From contig NZ_FNFB01000026.1 in NCBI RefSeq assembly GCF_900100395.1, forward strand, positions 1-64,000: 64,000 nucleotides of DNA. Reading direction: 5' to 3'. This stretch comes from Nonomuraea maritima (lineage in GTDB: Bacteria > Actinomycetota > Actinomycetes > Streptosporangiales > Streptosporangiaceae). Both the position numbers and the translations under genes were made by a program. This document shows positions 7,408 through 17,681 of this stretch, piece by piece. The notes beneath the pieces were generated by a model that did no database searches, was not told the DNA's origin, and saw nothing but the letters and a program-made list of their open reading frames with translations. Numbering within the stretch: position 1 is the stretch's first letter; each line of letters opens with the position of its first letter.

Positions 7408-8793
7408 CGTAGCCGTGGTGGCCGTGCCCGCTCCGGCGGGCACGGGCGCGGGGGCCGTCGAGACGCGGCGGCCCCACGGCATGGCCAGCGCCAGGATCGG
7501 CAGCAGCACGATCGACGCCCGCGACCAGTACGAATGCAGCATCCACCAGGTGTTGACGTCGAACTGCGTCATGTAGAGGTAGCCGTAGCCGGACCACAGG
7601 CAGACGCCCACGATGGCCGGCCAGGCGAACTTCGTCGGGCGGGCGATCAGGAACGGCATGAACCACAGCAGGTACTGGGCGCCGAGCCGGGGCGTCATGA
7701 CCATGAAGACGAGCAGGATGGCCGTGGTCAGGTCGATCGGGTCGGCCCGCCGCCACAGGAGGATGACGGCGATGACGCTGACGTAGATGAGGTTGGTGCC
7801 GAACGACGCCAGGTCGGGACGAAGCGCCCAGTCGCCGCCGGTGAACCACGGGGTGTAGCCCCACTCGCCGACGATGGGCCGGATGTCGCGGATGGTGTCG
7901 ATGACCGCGGGGATCTGCTGGAGCGAGGTGCCGGCGAAGACCGGCAGCGTGACCAGGAAGAACAGCGGCACGAGCCCGGTCGTGAACAGCGCGGCGATGC
8001 GGGAGCGCAGCGTGGGCAGGAGCAGCAGCATGCCGGGGATCAGCCAGATCGGCCAGCTCTTGGCGCACAGCGCGAGGCCCATGAGCACGCCGGCCAGCGC
8101 GCCGCGCTTCAGCTGGGCGCGGTCGTCGGGGCCGGGCAGCAGGGCGTTGTGGAGCGGGCCGCCGCGGCCGAGCACCCGCGCGATCGAGCCGCCCACGCCG
8201 TGCGCCGCCAGGCCGTGGCGCAGCCTGGCCACCACGTCGGTGACCATGCCGGGACGGTCGGGATCGCCGGGGCCGCGGGCGACCACGAACGCGGCCACGC
8301 CGAACACGAGCGCGACCGGTTCGACCTGGCCGTGGACGCCGGCGATGAGCACGGCGAGCGGGTTGAGCGCGTACTGCAGGGCGCGCAGGGACGCCTTCGG
8401 ACCGCCCGCGAGCTTGGCGACGAGCGGGATGAGCACGATGTCGGCGACCACGGTGACCAGGCGTCCGGCGTATTCCCAGGGGATGCCGAGCCACAGCAGG
8501 ATGCCGTAGACGTACGGGATGGTGGGCAGGAAGTGCCAGCCGCCGTTGCTGGCCAGCACCGGGTCCTGGCCGCGCAGCACCGCCTCACCTGCGGGCTTGA
8601 AGCTCTCGACGAAGTCGACCGGCTGCCAGGTGTCGACAGCGGACGTGCACATGATGAGCACACGGACGGCCACGCCCACGAGGACGGCGACGATGAGGGG
8701 CGGACGCCAGTCGCGCCACTGGGCGACGATGGCGAGGACGAGCCCGGCGACGAGGACAGTGCCCGTGAGAAGTGCGTAATCCATGGCGGGCAC
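7396..8793 (-). CDS. polytopic membrane protein, GT87-like glycosyltransferase
   Basis: This 465-residue protein has ten or more predicted membrane helices. It resembles the GT-C glycosyltransferases of actinobacteria that use polyprenol-phosphate sugars (GT87 mannosyltransferases and relatives). Supporting features are a first-loop acidic segment (PVDFVESFKPAG), the ALNPLAVLIAGVHGQVEP motif typical of such enzymes and helix-rich C-terminal repeats. The acceptor is unknown. The start is taken as GTG at 8793; an in-frame ATG at 8784 is equally possible. It is divergent from the NarG-like gene and separated from it by a perfect inverted repeat. Confidence 0.7.
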   Translation of the reverse strand: MPAMDYALLTGTVLVAGLVLAIVAQWRDWRPPLIVAVLVGVAVRVLIMCTSAVDTWQPVDFVESFKPAGEAVLRGQDPVLASNGGWHFLPTIPYVYGILLWLGIPWEYAGRLVTVVADIVLIPLVAKLAGGPKASLRALQYALNPLAVLIAGVHGQVEPVALVFGVAAFVVARGPGDPDRPGMVTDVVARLRHGLAAHGVGGSIARVLGRGGPLHNALLPGPDDRAQLKRGALAGVLMGLALCAKSWPIWLIPGMLLLLPTLRSRIAALFTTGLVPLFFLVTLPVFAGTSLQQIPAVIDTIRDIRPIVGEWGYTPWFTGGDWALRPDLASFGTNLIYVSVIAVILLWRRADPIDLTTAILLVFMVMTPRLGAQYLLWFMPFLIARPTKFAWPAIVGVCLWSGYGYLYMTQFDVNTWWMLHSYWSRASIVLLPILALAMPWGRRVSTAPAPVPAGAGTATTATSSA

Positions 8794-8862
8794 TAGCCTG
8801 CCGCAACATCACGGACACTGCCACCTGGGCTTGCGATTCTTATCCCCGACATGCCGACACGT

Positions 8863-8877
8863 ATCCCGATACGGGAT
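8863..8877. promoter_or_regulatory. perfect inverted repeat, possible operator
   Basis: ATCCCGATACGGGAT has perfect 6-bp arms around a 3-bp centre. It lies in the 110-bp gap between the divergent GT87-like gene (start 8793) and the NarG-like gene (start 8904), where an operator would be expected. No regulator is encoded nearby, so the binder is unknown. Confidence 0.4.
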
Positions 8878-8903
8878 GCCGCTCTGTGTTGAACTTTTCT
8901 CCC

Positions 8904-10496
8904 ATGGGGGGATCGCAGGTCAACCAGGCACTGATCAGGCTCTATTTCGAGGTGAGGGATGCGCTGCGCGACCCCGTCGCCGCCTGGGGGCAGCTCGCGG
9001 GCGACGCCCTGAGGTACCGGTCGGCCAGGGGCGAGCGGCGGGTGCCGCTGGACGACGACACGGCCGCGGAGATCGCGGCGGCGGCCATCCTGCACACGAC
9101 CGCCGCGCACGGCGCCGACCGGGTGGCGGCCCTCGCGACCACGCCGCTGGCGCGGCTCGTGGGCGGTCTCGGCGGCGCCGTGCTGACCGAGCATCCGTGC
9201 GCGCCCGACCAGGTTCTCGGGCCTGGGTTCACGGGCCCTGGCGCCGACGACTGGGCGCGGCAGGCGTACGTGCTGCTGTGGGGTGAGAACAACCGGATGG
9301 CGCGTACGGCGGACACCCCGCCGGTGATCGCCGGGCGGTACCGGGGGCAGAAGGTGGTCGCGATCGGCACGCATCCGACCCGGCTGTCCGACGAGACGCT
9401 GGTGGTCAGGCCGGGCACCGACGGCGCGCTGGCCATGGCCATGGGGCACGTGCTGCTCAAGGAGTTCTTCCTCGACCGCTCCCCCTTCGGCCGGCACGCG
9501 CTGGAGGGCACCGACCTGCCGTTCCTCGTCAGGCTCCGCGAGCGGGACTCGGCGTGGGTGCCCGACGGGCTGGCGGGCAAACCCGAGGGCACGGTCTGCG
9601 ACCGGCTCAGCCTGTACGGCGGGGAGACGGTCGAGGTGCTGCTGCCGCGCTTCGACGACGGGCCGCGGGTGCTGCGGCGCGGCGTGCCCGTGGTGCGCGA
9701 CGGCGACGAACTGGTGACGACCGTGTTCGACCTGCTGCTCGCGGTCTACGGGGTGGCGCGGCCCGGCCTGCCTGGGGTGTGGCCGGACGGGTACGACGAC
9801 CGGCGCGAGCCGTACACGCCCGCCTGGCAGGAGGCGTACACGGGGGTGGCGGCCTCGCGCGTGGTGAAGATCGCGCGGGAGCTGGGGGTGACGGCCGAGA
9901 AGACGGGTGGGCGGTGCGTGATCGTGCCGGGACGGCTGGAGACGCCGCACGCCGACACCGCCTACCGGGCGATGCTGGCGTTGCTGGTGCTGACCGGGTG
10001 CGGGAACGGGTGGGCGCAGGCGGGCACGCCGGGCATCCCGCTGGTGCCGTACCTGTGCCTGCACGCGTGCGGGGAGGACCGCGCTGACGTGGGGGCGCTG
10101 AGCTGGGCGCTGGCCGACGGGTTCTTCGCGGGCAGGACGTCGCGCTCGGTGCTGCTGGAGGCGGTGCGCGACGGCTGGCCGATGGCGCCGCCGCCGCGCG
10201 TGCTGGCGCTGCCGCGCCCGATCTACCCGCTGCCGCCCGACCTCGACCTGCTGATCGGGCCGGACGAGCACTGCGACCTGTCGCCGCCCGACACCGAGCT
10301 GGTGGCCGGGGCCGTGCTCAGGCTGGCCGGGAAGGCCGGGCCTGCGGCCCCGGCCGAGCCGGGCGGGCGGGCGTCAGGGCGGATGCGGCTGCTGGTGGAC
10401 CACGCCTGGATGCGCGAGTACGGCGAGGCGCTGCCCACCTACCGGCCGCCCGGCCTCGGCATCCCGCTCAAGCCCACCCAGCTCGTGCGCGCGTGA
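8904..10496 (+). CDS. NarG-like molybdopterin oxidoreductase fragment (truncated family member)
   Basis: This 530-residue protein matches the middle of the respiratory nitrate reductase alpha subunit. The segments VLLWGENNRMARTADTPPVI, RYRGQKVVAIGTHPTRLSDE, PGTDGALAMAMGHVLLKEFF and a DLPFLVRLRERDSAW follow the NarG order and wording. NarG is about 1,240 residues, so both the N-terminal [4Fe-4S]-binding part and much of the C-terminal cofactor domain are missing. No cysteine cluster for an iron-sulfur centre is seen, and no narH, narJ or narI lies nearby. The frame is nevertheless fully open. Either this is a decayed relic or a repurposed pterin-binding fold. The start ATG at 8904 is preferred over upstream TTG/ATG codons because homology begins just after it. 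Confidence 0.65.
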   Translation: MGGSQVNQALIRLYFEVRDALRDPVAAWGQLAGDALRYRSARGERRVPLDDDTAAEIAAAAILHTTAAHGADRVAALATTPLARLVGGLGGAVLTEHPCAPDQVLGPGFTGPGADDWARQAYVLLWGENNRMARTADTPPVIAGRYRGQKVVAIGTHPTRLSDETLVVRPGTDGALAMAMGHVLLKEFFLDRSPFGRHALEGTDLPFLVRLRERDSAWVPDGLAGKPEGTVCDRLSLYGGETVEVLLPRFDDGPRVLRRGVPVVRDGDELVTTVFDLLLAVYGVARPGLPGVWPDGYDDRREPYTPAWQEAYTGVAASRVVKIARELGVTAEKTGGRCVIVPGRLETPHADTAYRAMLALLVLTGCGNGWAQAGTPGIPLVPYLCLHACGEDRADVGALSWALADGFFAGRTSRSVLLEAVRDGWPMAPPPRVLALPRPIYPLPPDLDLLIGPDEHCDLSPPDTELVAGAVLRLAGKAGPAAPAEPGGRASGRMRLLVDHAWMREYGEALPTYRPPGLGIPLKPTQLVRA

Positions 10497-10502
10497 GGGC
10501 GG

Positions 10503-11945
10503 TCAGAAGCCGGCGGTGATCCTGGTGAACTCCCAGTCGGGCTGCGAGATGCCGCTGCAGTGCGCGACCGAGCCGCCGCCCGGGCAGGGACGGTCGCGGT
10601 TGACCGCCCAGTACGCGAGCCTGGTGAGCCCGCGGGTCTTGGCCCAGTCGCGGATCTGCGTCCAGGTGGAGGGCGAGGTGGTTTCCTGCTGGTCGGAGAT
10701 GCCGTTCATGCCGGAGATGCCCATGCGGGCGTAGGCCTGGGCGTCGGTCCAGCCGTTGGCGTTCTTGAGCGCGTTCTTCAGCCCTTCGGCGGCGCTGACG
10801 GTGTCCTGGTAGAGGTTCGAGCCGCCGAAGTTGAACGGCATGATCGTGTAGTTGTCGATCGGGACGCCCAGCGCCCGCGCCTGGTTGATGAGCCGGACGC
10901 CGTTGCCGTCGGGGCCGCTCCTGGTGGTGCCGAAGGTGACGACGACCTTGACGTTCGGGTTGTTCGCCTTGACGATCTTGAGGGCGTTCAGGATGCGGTC
11001 CTGGACGGTGGGGTTGCCGAACTCGTCGCTGTTCTCGATGTCGAAGTCGACGACGGCCGGCCCGACGGCGTTGATGACCTGCTGCACCGCCCCGGCGAAG
11101 GCGTGCGGCGAGGAGCAGTTGGGGCCGAGCTTGTTGCCCGACCAGCCGCCGAACGAGATCTGGACGCTGCCGCCCTTCGACTTGATGGTGTTGATGGCCT
11201 GCTGGTCGGGGCCGCCGGTGAGCGGGCGCTGGCCGTCCCAGGCGGGGTTGCAGCCGCCGCTCGACAGGATGAACGCCATCGTGAACGACCTGATGCCGGT
11301 CGCGTCCATGACCGTGCCGGGGTTGGGCGGGCTGCCCCAGCCCATGTAGAGGTAGGGGGCTCCGGCCATCTTGGAGGGGTTCGGGTCGGGACCTGGCCCG
11401 CTGCCAGAGGTCGTCACCGTGACGGCGTTGCTCGAGGCGGACAGGTTCCCTGCGGCGTCGCGGGCGCGGACGGTGTAGGTGTAGGCGGTGCCCGCGGCGC
11501 GGCCGGTGTCGGTGAACGTCGTCCCGCTCACCGTGGTGACCGCGGAGCCGCCGCGGTAGACCTGGTAGCCGGTGACGCCGACGTTGTCGGTGGCGGCGTT
11601 CCAGGCCAGCGACACGCTGGAGGACGTGACGCCGGTCGAGCGGAGGTTGCCTGGCGTGGAGGGCGGGCTGGTGTCGCCGCCGTTGCCGGATCCGGCCTGC
11701 CAGAGCGCGGGGGTGGTGGCCGGCGCCCAGTCGGGCTGGGAGGTGTGCGCCTGGAGGCACACGTAGTCGACGCCGTTGTAGGTGACGACCGCGCCGACGG
11801 CGTACGCGGTCCACGGGGTCCAGGCGGGGGCCATCTGCTGGACGGCCCCCAGGGCGGCGGGTGGGGCGGCCAGCCCCGCGCCGGCCAGCGCGAGGGCCAC
11901 TCCCGCGAGGAGGGCGGTGAGTCTTCTGCGGAGTCTCATGGACAT
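10503..11945 (-). CDS. secreted GH18 chitinase with CBM5/12 and Fn3 domains
   Basis: This 480-residue exported enzyme has an arginine-rich signal peptide (residues 1-34, MSMRLRRRLTALLAGVALAL). A CBM5/12 chitin-binding module follows, with WTPWTAYAVGAVVTYNG and a C-terminal tryptophan (about 40-90). A fibronectin type III domain occupies about 95-180. The C-terminal GH18 barrel (about 193-480) carries SFGGWSG and the catalytic VDFDIEN, where the glutamate is the acid/base. The first aspartate of the usual DxxDxDxE motif is not conserved. It would hydrolyse chitin outside the cell. A perfect palindrome 40 bp upstream of the start probably governs its expression. Confidence 0.93.
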   Translation of the reverse strand: MSMRLRRRLTALLAGVALALAGAGLAAPPAALGAVQQMAPAWTPWTAYAVGAVVTYNGVDYVCLQAHTSQPDWAPATTPALWQAGSGNGGDTSPPSTPGNLRSTGVTSSSVSLAWNAATDNVGVTGYQVYRGGSAVTTVSGTTFTDTGRAAGTAYTYTVRARDAAGNLSASSNAVTVTTSGSGPGPDPNPSKMAGAPYLYMGWGSPPNPGTVMDATGIRSFTMAFILSSGGCNPAWDGQRPLTGGPDQQAINTIKSKGGSVQISFGGWSGNKLGPNCSSPHAFAGAVQQVINAVGPAVVDFDIENSDEFGNPTVQDRILNALKIVKANNPNVKVVVTFGTTRSGPDGNGVRLINQARALGVPIDNYTIMPFNFGGSNLYQDTVSAAEGLKNALKNANGWTDAQAYARMGISGMNGISDQQETTSPSTWTQIRDWAKTRGLTRLAYWAVNRDRPCPGGGSVAHCSGISQPDWEFTRITAGF

Positions 11946-11984
11946 CCCCTCAAGGTGCGGATCGACCGGAGGTGTGCAGAACTT

Positions 11985-12001
11985 TTAGGAAAGTTTCCTA
12001 A
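11985..12001. promoter_or_regulatory. 17-bp palindrome upstream of the chitinase gene
   Basis: TTAGGAAAGTTTCCTAA has perfect 8-bp arms around a central G, 40 bp upstream of the chitinase start. Similar AGGAAA-N-TTTCCT palindromes occur upstream of many secreted polysaccharide hydrolase genes in actinobacteria, where they are thought to be repressor sites. That role here is inference from position and symmetry. Confidence 0.55.
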
Positions 12002-12136
12002 TATTTGCCGCGATCGTAGCTCTGACAAAGCACCCTTACAAGGCCCAATCCCGGCACAGTCAAGATCCTCGGCGTGACAGCCGCCTGACAGGTTCGTGCC
12101 AGGCCGCTGCCAGCGCCGCCCGGCAGTCTCTCCGGC

Positions 12137-13044
<908 letters not shown>

Positions 13045-13048
<4 letters not shown>

Positions 13049-13836
13049 CCTTCACGCAACCCGCCGTCCGACGCGGCCCGTCCGCCGCGCTGTCGCAGGG
13101 GCTGGTGCTCGCCTGGCGCAGCCTGATCCCCCTGCGCAACAGCCCTGGCCAGCTCGTCGGCCTGCTCGTGCAGCCCGTGTTCATGATCGTGGTCTTCGTC
13201 TACCTGTTCGGCGGGGCGACGGGCGACCGGGCCGACGTGGTGGCGTACATGGTGCCAGGCGTGCTCGTCCAGGTGTCGCTGATCGCCACCATCGGCACCG
13301 GCATGAACCTGGCCACCGACATCGGCAACGGCGTCTTCGACCGGTTCAGGACCCTGCCCATCGCCCGTTCTGCGCCGTTGACGGGCCGCATCCTCGCGGA
13401 CCTCGCGGCGCTGCTGATCACGATCGTGACGTCGCTGGTCGTCGGGTACGCCGTCGGCTTCCGCGTCACGACAGGGCCGCTCGGCGTGCTGGGCGCGATC
13501 GGGCTGGTGCTGCTCATGGCCTTGGCGTTGAGCTGGGGGTCGGCGTGGCTCGGGCTCGTGGCGAAGACGGTGTCGTCGATGCAGGGCATGGCCACGGCGG
13601 TGCTGCTGCCGCTGACGTTCGGCAGCAGCGCGTTCGTCCCCGCCACCGGCATGCCGGGCTGGCTCGTCTGGTGGATGGGCGTCAACCCCGTCTCCCACCT
13701 GGCGTCCGCGCTGCGCGGGCTGCTGGGCGGCGGGCTGCGGGTGGCCGACGTGTGGATCACCCACGGCTGGACCGCCGCGCTGATGGCTCTGTTCGTCCCG
13801 CTGGCCGTGCGCGCCTACGCCAGGCGCGTCCGGTGA
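13045..13836 (+). CDS. DrrB-like ABC-2 type permease
   Basis: This 263-residue protein has six predicted membrane segments and is the ABC-2 type membrane partner of the preceding ATPase. GNGVFDRFRTLPIARSAPLTG is the conserved ABC-2 motif after the second helix, and GMPGWLVWWMGVNPVSHLASALR is the characteristic C-terminal DrrB signature. Its ATG overlaps the ATPase stop by 4 bp. Its 3' end overlaps the convergent AfsR-type regulator by 22 bp. Together they would export a drug-like molecule. Confidence 0.92.
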
Positions 13837-16800
13837 GGCCCGGGCCCTGCGCCAGGACCCACGCCGGGCTCCCGCGCCAGGGCGCGGGCCTGCGCCGCCG
13901 GCATGGTCGCGCCCCGGGTGAAGCAGGCGGTGAAGCGGTCGTCGCCGAGTGCGCTTCTCGCCGCCTGCTCCCCCGCCACGGTCTCCGGTGAGGTGTCGTG
14001 CGGCTCGACCGCGGCGGCCGCCCCGAACAGCGCGGCCGCCCGTTCCTGGTCGCCGCCCGCCTGGGCGAGCAGCGCGTACCCGGCCAGCACGACCGACAGC
14101 AGCGGGCGGTCGGGGTCGTCACCGCCGAGCGCGTCGAGGGCCCGGTGGTGCTGGTCGAGGGCCGCGTCCAGGTCGCCGGTCTGCGCCAGCGCACGCCCGT
14201 ACGCGGACCTGAGCGACACCTCGTACTGGGCGATGGGCGGCAGGTCGTCGAGCAGGGCGAACAGCTCACGGAAGATCGCGACCCCGCGATCCAGGTCGCC
14301 GCGGCGGCAGGCGTGCGCGGCCTCGGCCTGACCGAGGAACAACCGGCTGGGCACGGACGTCCCGGCGTCCACGTGCGCCCGCGCCTTGGCCAGGTCCTCC
14401 TTCGCGCCGTCGAGGTCGCCCGCCGTCGCCCGCAGGTAGGCCAGCCGGACGAGCGTGCCGATCGCCTCGTCGGAAGAGACCCACGTACTCGTCAGCGACC
14501 AGGTCTCGGCGATCAGGTGGGCGGTCGGCGCGCCCCTCGCGGCCCGGAGCGTGGCCAGTCCGAGCAGCGCCTCGCTCAGCCCCCACCGGTCGCCCAGCTT
14601 CCTGAACCCGGCCACCGCCCGTTCCAGGCCCTCCTCGGTACGGCCGGGGCCGATCAGCAGGGCCGAGCTGGCCAGCCACAGGTCGTCGGCGGCGGCGTAC
14701 GCGTCGCGCAGTTCGGCGGCCCGCTCGTCCTGGCCCGCCACGGCCGTCATGACGATCCCGCTCAGCCGTAGCATGGGGTGCACCGGGCCCTCCCGTTCTG
14801 CGAGCTCGACCAGGTCGTCCATCCGCCGTGCGAGGGCCAGCAGGGCCGACCTGTCGTGGCTCAGCTCGAGGAACGCGTCGACACCGCGGGCGAACACGCA
14901 CGCCGCGTACGCCCCGGCGAGACCGGGCGGCGGCTCGTCGCCCGCCAGGTCGAGCACCTGCCCGGCCCAGACGGCGCTCTCCTGCCGGTAGCCGCACATC
15001 CACCAGTACCAGTTGAGCGCCGCGCACAGCCGCAGCGCCGTTTCGGTGTCGCGCTCGTCCAGGGCCCAGCGCAGCGCGGCGGCGAAGTCGTCGCGCTCGG
15101 CGGCCAGCCGTTCGATCCAGCCGATCTGCGCGGCCGTGCGCAGTTCGGGGACCGCCCGTTCGGCGAGGGCGAGCAGCTGGGCGGCGTGCCTGCGCCGGTA
15201 CGCCGCCGCCTCGCCGGCCTCCTCCAGCCGTTCCAGCGCGTACGCGCGGATCGTCTCCAGCATCCGGTAGCGCCCGTCGGGCGAGACCTGGACGAGCGAC
15301 TTGTCCACGAGCGCGCCCAGCACGTCGGCCGCGCCCCCGCAGACCTGCTCGACGGTCTCCAGCGTCGCGCCGCCCGCGAACACCCCGAGCCGCCTGGCCA
15401 GCACGCGTTCCTCGGGGGCGAGCAGGTCCCAGCTCCACTCGACCACGGCCCTGAGCGTCTGCTGACGGGGCAGCGCCGTGCGGCTGCCGCCGGTGAGCAG
15501 CGTGAACCGGTCGCCGATGCGGTCGGCGAGCTGGCGCGGGGTCATCGTGCGCAGGCGGGCCGCGGCCAGCTCGATGGCCAGCGGCATGCCGTCCAGCCTG
15601 CGGCACAGCTCCACCACGGCGGCGGTGTTGGCGTCGTCCAGCGTGAACGCGGGCCGCGCCGCGGTCGCCCGGTCGAGCAGGAGCCGTACGGACGGGTAGG
15701 TCCGCGCCTGCTCGGGGCCGGCGCCCGCGGGCGGCTGCGGCAGCGGCGGGACGGGCACCAGGTGCTCGCCGGAGACGTTCAGCGGCTCGCGGCCGGTGGC
15801 CAGCACCCGCAGGTCGGGGCAGGCGGTGAGCAGCCGCTCGACGACCACGGCGACGGCTTCGACCAGGTGCTCGCAGTTGTCCAGCACGAGCAGGGCGTGC
15901 CGTCCCGCGAGGGCCGCGGCGACCTGCGCGAGCGGGTCGCCTGACGTGGGAGCGGTGTGGCCGCCAAGACGGTCGTCGCGCAGGCCCAGCGCGTCGAGCA
16001 GCACCCCCTCGACGTCGCCGGGGTCGCTGAGGGAGGCGAGCTCCACCATCCAGAGCCGGTCGTCGCCCAGCCGCAGGGCCAGTTCGGTGGCCAGCCGGGT
16101 CTTGCCCGCCCCTCCGGGGCCGACGAGGGTCACGAGTGCCGCCTCACCGAGCAGGGTGACCAGGCGGTCCAGCTCGTTTTCGCGTCCGACGAAGCTGGTG
16201 CGGGGCGCGCGGATCCCGGGCCGCTTCGGCGGCGCCGGCGGGCGGGGCGGGGAGTCGCCGGAGAGCACTGCCAGGTGGGCGGCGCGCAGCTCGGGGCCGG
16301 GATCGACGCCGAGTTCCTCGGCGAGCGTGCGGCGGGTGCGCTCGTACAGCTCCAGCGCCTCCGCCTGGCGTCCCGAGGCGGCGAGCGCCCGCATGGCGAG
16401 CGCGCGGAGCCGCTCGCGCAGCGGGTGGGCGGCCGCCTCAGCGGTCAGGTCGACCGGCAGCCCGGCCTCCAGCCGTTCCTCGGCGCGGGCCTCCACGGCG
16501 GCCAGGCGCTGCTCCTCCAGCGCCGCCGCGACGTTCGCGAGCACGGGGACGGCGGTCAGGTCGGTCAGCGCCGCGCCGCGCCACAGGTCGAGCCCGTCGG
16601 CGCCGAGCCGCCGGAAGCGCAGGGCGTCCACGTCGTCCGCCGCGACGGCGAGCGCGTAGCCGCCGGGACGGCTCTCGACCACGTCGTACGGCCGCAGCGC
16701 CGCGCGCAACCGCCTGACGAGTGTCTGCAGCGCGTTGGGGGCGTTGGCGGGCGGCTCGTCGGGCCACAGGGCGTCGATCAGCCGCGCGGAGGTGACGGTG

Positions 16801-16913
16801 TGCCCGGCTTCGAGGGCGAGCAGGGCCAGCAGCGCCCGCAGGCGCAACCCTCCGAGCGCGATCGGCCCGCCGTCGCCCTCGACCTCCATCGGCCCCAGGA
16901 TGGATATCCGCAC
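13815..16913 (-). CDS. AfsR/SARP-type regulator (OmpR HTH-BTAD-NB-ARC-TPR)
   Basis: This 1,032-residue regulator begins with an OmpR-like winged helix (about 1-90, ISILGPMEVEGDGGPIALGG), then a bacterial transcriptional activation domain (about 90-230, ending LAEELGVDPGPELRAAHLAVL). An NB-ARC/STAND ATPase follows, with Walker A VGPGGAGKTRLATE, LLVLDNCEHLVEA (kinase 2), ATGREPL and GMPLAIELAAARL. A long helical TPR-like C-terminus completes it. Such proteins activate secondary-metabolite or exporter genes. The start GTG at 16913 has GGAGGAGG upstream. The 5' region is duplicated (see the repeat at 16878). A paralogue lies at 25037-27877. Confidence 0.92.
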   Translation of the reverse strand: MRISILGPMEVEGDGGPIALGGLRLRALLALLALEAGHTVTSARLIDALWPDEPPANAPNALQTLVRRLRAALRPYDVVESRPGGYALAVAADDVDALRFRRLGADGLDLWRGAALTDLTAVPVLANVAAALEEQRLAAVEARAEERLEAGLPVDLTAEAAAHPLRERLRALAMRALAASGRQAEALELYERTRRTLAEELGVDPGPELRAAHLAVLSGDSPPRPPAPPKRPGIRAPRTSFVGRENELDRLVTLLGEAALVTLVGPGGAGKTRLATELALRLGDDRLWMVELASLSDPGDVEGVLLDALGLRDDRLGGHTAPTSGDPLAQVAAALAGRHALLVLDNCEHLVEAVAVVVERLLTACPDLRVLATGREPLNVSGEHLVPVPPLPQPPAGAGPEQARTYPSVRLLLDRATAARPAFTLDDANTAAVVELCRRLDGMPLAIELAAARLRTMTPRQLADRIGDRFTLLTGGSRTALPRQQTLRAVVEWSWDLLAPEERVLARRLGVFAGGATLETVEQVCGGAADVLGALVDKSLVQVSPDGRYRMLETIRAYALERLEEAGEAAAYRRRHAAQLLALAERAVPELRTAAQIGWIERLAAERDDFAAALRWALDERDTETALRLCAALNWYWWMCGYRQESAVWAGQVLDLAGDEPPPGLAGAYAACVFARGVDAFLELSHDRSALLALARRMDDLVELAEREGPVHPMLRLSGIVMTAVAGQDERAAELRDAYAAADDLWLASSALLIGPGRTEEGLERAVAGFRKLGDRWGLSEALLGLATLRAARGAPTAHLIAETWSLTSTWVSSDEAIGTLVRLAYLRATAGDLDGAKEDLAKARAHVDAGTSVPSRLFLGQAEAAHACRRGDLDRGVAIFRELFALLDDLPPIAQYEVSLRSAYGRALAQTGDLDAALDQHHRALDALGGDDPDRPLLSVVLAGYALLAQAGGDQERAAALFGAAAAVEPHDTSPETVAGEQAARSALGDDRFTACFTRGATMPAAQARALAREPGVGPGAGPGPHRTRLA

Positions 16914-16979
16914 AGGTCACCTCCTCCCCCTCGACCTCCCTCGGACCCCAGGAGGGACATCCACACAGGTCATATCCTC
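16878..16979. repeat. imperfect ~50-bp duplication spanning the start of the AfsR-type gene
   Basis: The segment from CCTCGACCTCCATCGG (about 16878) to the end of CAGGTCACCTCCTCC (about 16928) is repeated as CCTCGACCTCCCTCGG (about 16929) to CAGGTCATATCCTCC (16979). The two copies share most positions. On the minus strand the first copy holds the true GTG start and ribosome site. The second copy contains a matching GTG followed by a degenerate version of the first codons (M-W-M-S-L-L-G-S against M-R-I-S-I-L-G-P). Confidence 0.75.
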
Positions 16980-17021
16980 CTATAACGTGATGTGTCGCGA
17001 ATATTCGTGGGAGGCAGCGGC

Positions 17022-17681
17022 ATGTTCTTCGGCATCACCGACTTCTGGGCCTACGCCATCGGCGCGTTCCTCATCATCCTGCTCCCGGGGCCGAACTCGC
17101 TGTTCGTGCTGACGTACGCCGCCCGCAACGGCGTGCGCCAGGGCTACCGGGCCGCGGCCGGAGTGTTCGTCGGCGACACCGTGCTCATGCTGCTGGCCGC
17201 CGCCGGCGCCGCGTCCCTGCTGCGCACCCAGCCGGTGCTGTTCACGATCGTGAAGTACGCCGGCGCCGCCTACCTGGCGTGGGTCGGCTTCCAGATGATC
17301 CGCGGCGCCTGGCGGAGCCTGCGCGCCTCCGCCGAGGCCGCGGCCGACGCCGAGCCGGTCGCGGCGCAGGCGCCCGTCGTGCGCCCGTTCCGCAAGGCGC
17401 TGACGATCAGCCTGCTCAACCCGAAGGCGATCCTGTTCTTCGTCTCGTTCTTCGTGCAGTTCGTCGACCCGGGGTACGCCACGCCGGCGCTGTCGTTCCT
17501 CATCCTCGGGGCCGTGGTGCAGATCTTCAGCTTCCTCTACCTCACCGCGCTGATCTTCTGCGGTTCTTACCTGGCCCGGCAGTTCCGCAGTCGCCGGCGG
17601 CTCAGCGCCGGGCTGACCTCGGGGGTCGGGGCCGTCTTCCTGGGCTTCGGCGCGAAGCTCGCCACAGCGTCATTGAGCTGA
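17022..17681 (+). CDS. LysE/RhtB-family amino-acid exporter (LeuE-like)
   Basis: This 219-residue protein has six predicted membrane segments. The N-terminus FWAYAIGAFLIILLPGPNSLFVL with its PGPN motif is the hallmark of LysE/RhtB exporters and most resembles the leucine exporter LeuE. LLNPKAILFFVSFFVQF is the second family signature. ATG 17022 is chosen because GGGAGGC lies 9 bp upstream; an upstream in-frame ATG at 16992 would add a hydrophilic tail not seen in the family. It would export an amino acid or derivative. It is divergent from the AfsR-type regulator, with the duplicated block in between. Confidence 0.88.
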   Translation: MFFGITDFWAYAIGAFLIILLPGPNSLFVLTYAARNGVRQGYRAAAGVFVGDTVLMLLAAAGAASLLRTQPVLFTIVKYAGAAYLAWVGFQMIRGAWRSLRASAEAAADAEPVAAQAPVVRPFRKALTISLLNPKAILFFVSFFVQFVDPGYATPALSFLILGAVVQIFSFLYLTALIFCGSYLARQFRSRRRLSAGLTSGVGAVFLGFGAKLATASLS

